Of a stretch of DNA of 64,000 bases, positions 62,654-64,000 are shown piece by piece. The first letter of the stretch is position 1. Every line of letters starts with the position of its first letter. The stretch covers positions 124,001-188,000 of the forward strand of contig CANGTN010000001.1 of assembly GCA_947456805.1 (NCBI GenBank), read 5' to 3'. The notes below the pieces were generated by a model. That model was not told the DNA's origin and made no database searches. It saw only the letters and a list, made by a program, of their open reading frames with translations. This DNA is from Chitinophagaceae bacterium (GTDB lineage Bacteria > Bacteroidota > Bacteroidia > Chitinophagales > Chitinophagaceae). Both the position numbers and the translations under genes were made by a program.

Positions 62654-64000
62654 ATGTCTGTTATTCAAAGAATTCGTGACAAAGGAACCTGGATCATTTT
62701 TGCTGTAATTGCTATTGCATTAATTGCATTCATTTTACAAGATGGAATGGGCAGCAGAGGCGGTAGTATTTTTGGTAATTCTAATACTGTTGGTACTGTT
62801 AATGGTACATCAATCAGTAAAGAAGATTTTGATCAAAAGTTAACGATGTACAGTCGTGGTCAGGATAAATCTACTATCATTCCTCAATTGTGGAATATGG
62901 AAGTAGAAAAAATATTGATGGAAAATGAATATCAAAAACTTGGCTTACAAGTTAGTGGTAAAGAATTATCTGATGTATTGTTTGGGCCACAATCTCCATT
63001 GAGCAGAGAACAACAATTTGTAGATGAGAACGGACAGTTTAAAGCAGAAGAAGCAAGACAAGCATTTGCACAATTAAAAAAGTCTAAAAATGCTGAACAA
63101 ATACAAGGTGTGGTTCAAGGTTATATTGAACCAACACAACAACAAATATTAAGCAAGAAATACCAGGCACTTACACAAAATGCTGCTTACGTTCCTTCTT
63201 GGTTGTTAGAAAAACAAAAAGCAGATAACAGCGCTATTTCAAATATATCTTATGTATTTGTTCCTTATACAACAATATCAGATAGCACTGTAAATGTTAG
63301 CGACAATGAAATTGTAGCTTATGTAAAAAAACACCCAAGCGGCTTTGAAAAAGAAGAAGAAACAAGGGCAATATCATATATCAACTTCGATGCAAAACCA
63401 AGTGCTACTGATAGCATGAATGCATTGAACCAAGTGATGAGTTACAAATCAGAATTTGAAACTACACCCGATGTAAAGTCTTTCATTGCCAAATCAGGAA
63501 GTGAAATTCCTTACCTTGATGGATATGTAATGAAAAGCAGTTTAAAAATGCCTAAAGCAGATAGCATTAAAGCTTTGGCAGACGGAAAAACATTTGGTCC
63601 CTATTTAGATGCATCTAATTATACTTTGGCAAGAATGTTGGGCAGAAGAGTTTTGCCGGATAGTGTGAAAGTGAGACACATTTTGGTGAAAACAGAAGAC
63701 AAAGGTCAACCTGTTTTGGCTGACAGCGTTGCTAAAAAAAGAATGGATAGCGTAGAAGCTTTATTAAAAGGTGGCGCAGACTTTAACAGTATTGTTCAAA
63801 AATATAGCGACGATGGTGGTAGCAAAAATACAAAAGGCGAATACGATTTTACTTTACAACAATTTACAGGAATTAGCAAAGAATTCGCAGAAGCAATTTT
63901 CTATGGTAAAACCGGTGACAAAAAAGTAGTAAAAGTTGAAAATGATCAATATGCAGGTTTTCATTATATTGAAGTAATGAGCCAAAAAGCAGTTGGTGAA
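62654..64000 (+). CDS. PpiD/SurA-like peptidyl-prolyl isomerase (cut by window end)
   Basis: 449 residues are visible and the frame is still open at the end. An N-terminal signal anchor (MSVIQRIRDKGTWIIFAVIA) is followed by a hydrophobic span (about 12-30), then GNSNTVGTVNGTSISKEDFD (SurA_N-like chaperone domain) and long helices. The parvulin rotamase domain is near residue 335: VKVRHILVKTEDKGQ (about 339), GGADFNSIVQKYSDDGGSKN and KGEYDFTLQQF. It folds outer-membrane proteins in the periplasm, attached to the inner membrane. It is divergent from nadA. Confidence 0.92.
   Translation, partial: MSVIQRIRDKGTWIIFAVIAIALIAFILQDGMGSRGGSIFGNSNTVGTVNGTSISKEDFDQKLTMYSRGQDKSTIIPQLWNMEVEKILMENEYQKLGLQVSGKELSDVLFGPQSPLSREQQFVDENGQFKAEEARQAFAQLKKSKNAEQIQGVVQGYIEPTQQQILSKKYQALTQNAAYVPSWLLEKQKADNSAISNISYVFVPYTTISDSTVNVSDNEIVAYVKKHPSGFEKEEETRAISYINFDAKPSATDSMNALNQVMSYKSEFETTPDVKSFIAKSGSEIPYLDGYVMKSSLKMPKADSIKALADGKTFGPYLDASNYTLARMLGRRVLPDSVKVRHILVKTEDKGQPVLADSVAKKRMDSVEALLKGGADFNSIVQKYSDDGGSKNTKGEYDFTLQQFTGISKEFAEAIFYGKTGDKKVVKVENDQYAGFHYIEVMSQKAVGE

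Noticed and set aside
1-64000. tRNA, rRNA or CRISPR arrays
   Set aside because: No TTCRA loops with acceptor stems, no rRNA-like stretches and no regularly spaced direct repeats were seen on reading both strands by eye.

Overview
The window is a stretch of a Bacteroidota chromosome, most likely from the family Chitinophagaceae. The evidence is low GC content, two-box promoters of the type TTTG-N19/20-TAnnTTTG, a gene for the small ribosomal protein THX, the gene order uppS-bamA-ompH-ompH-murI, and proteins typical of this group (a DUF2219 LpxR-like protein, DUF4286, a HRDC/HTH-fused PIF1-type helicase, CarboxypepD_reg-type TonB receptors, a stand-alone T9SS tail-like protein). The genus is my inference and was not tested.

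Layout. 0-5 kb: end of an inositol monophosphatase gene, thiL, nagA, an omega-amidase-like hydrolase, an LpxR-like outer-membrane protein and recX. 5-13 kb: dnaN, a sterol-desaturase-like hydroxylase, kdsB, polA and an M3 oligopeptidase. 13-19 kb: a PfkB-type kinase, a 41-residue membrane peptide missed by length filters, an acyl-CoA dehydrogenase, a MarR regulator, and pnuC with a NadR-type kinase (NAD precursor salvage). 18-24 kb: the outer-membrane assembly and cell-wall block murI, two Skp/OmpH chaperones, BamA and UppS. 24-33 kb: a methyltransferase, LOG protein, exonuclease III, HU, THX, a second hydroxylase, a flavin reductase, a 23S-IVP-like four-helix protein inside an AT-rich repeat, an FAH-family hydrolase, an acyltransferase and a TPR-like protein. 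33.5-34.2 kb has no protein gene but carries two tandem, related, promoter- and terminator-bearing elements that look like small RNA genes. 34-42 kb: an acetyltransferase, a complete RND efflux operon, a second acetyltransferase and recA. 42-54 kb: a radical SAM protein, a hydrolase gene broken by a stop codon, several small accessory proteins, a ChrA-type transporter, the helicase and an SSB.

54-61 kb is the accessory part. A promoter followed by two hairpins and a GTTAGC site precedes a one-gene unit (171-residue membrane protein) that ends in an attC-like inverted repeat. A three-gene metal-related module follows (Cys-rich DUF6660-like protein, HMA-domain protein, TonB receptor with a CC-x4-C motif). 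Then comes a second, frameshifted copy of the 171-residue gene, behind an identical 23-bp junction sequence. This resembles an integron cassette cluster without an integrase. The window ends with nadA, a 560-bp AT-rich gap with several DnaA-box-like sites (possible oriC), and the start of a PpiD/SurA-like peptidyl-prolyl isomerase gene.

Functional links: thiL, nadA, pnuC and the NadR-type kinase supply cofactors. nagA, murI, uppS, kdsB, the LpxR-like protein, BamA and the OmpH proteins serve envelope synthesis and assembly. dnaN, polA, recA, recX, xth, ssb and the helicase serve replication and repair. No rRNA, tRNA, CRISPR array, prophage or intact insertion sequence was seen.
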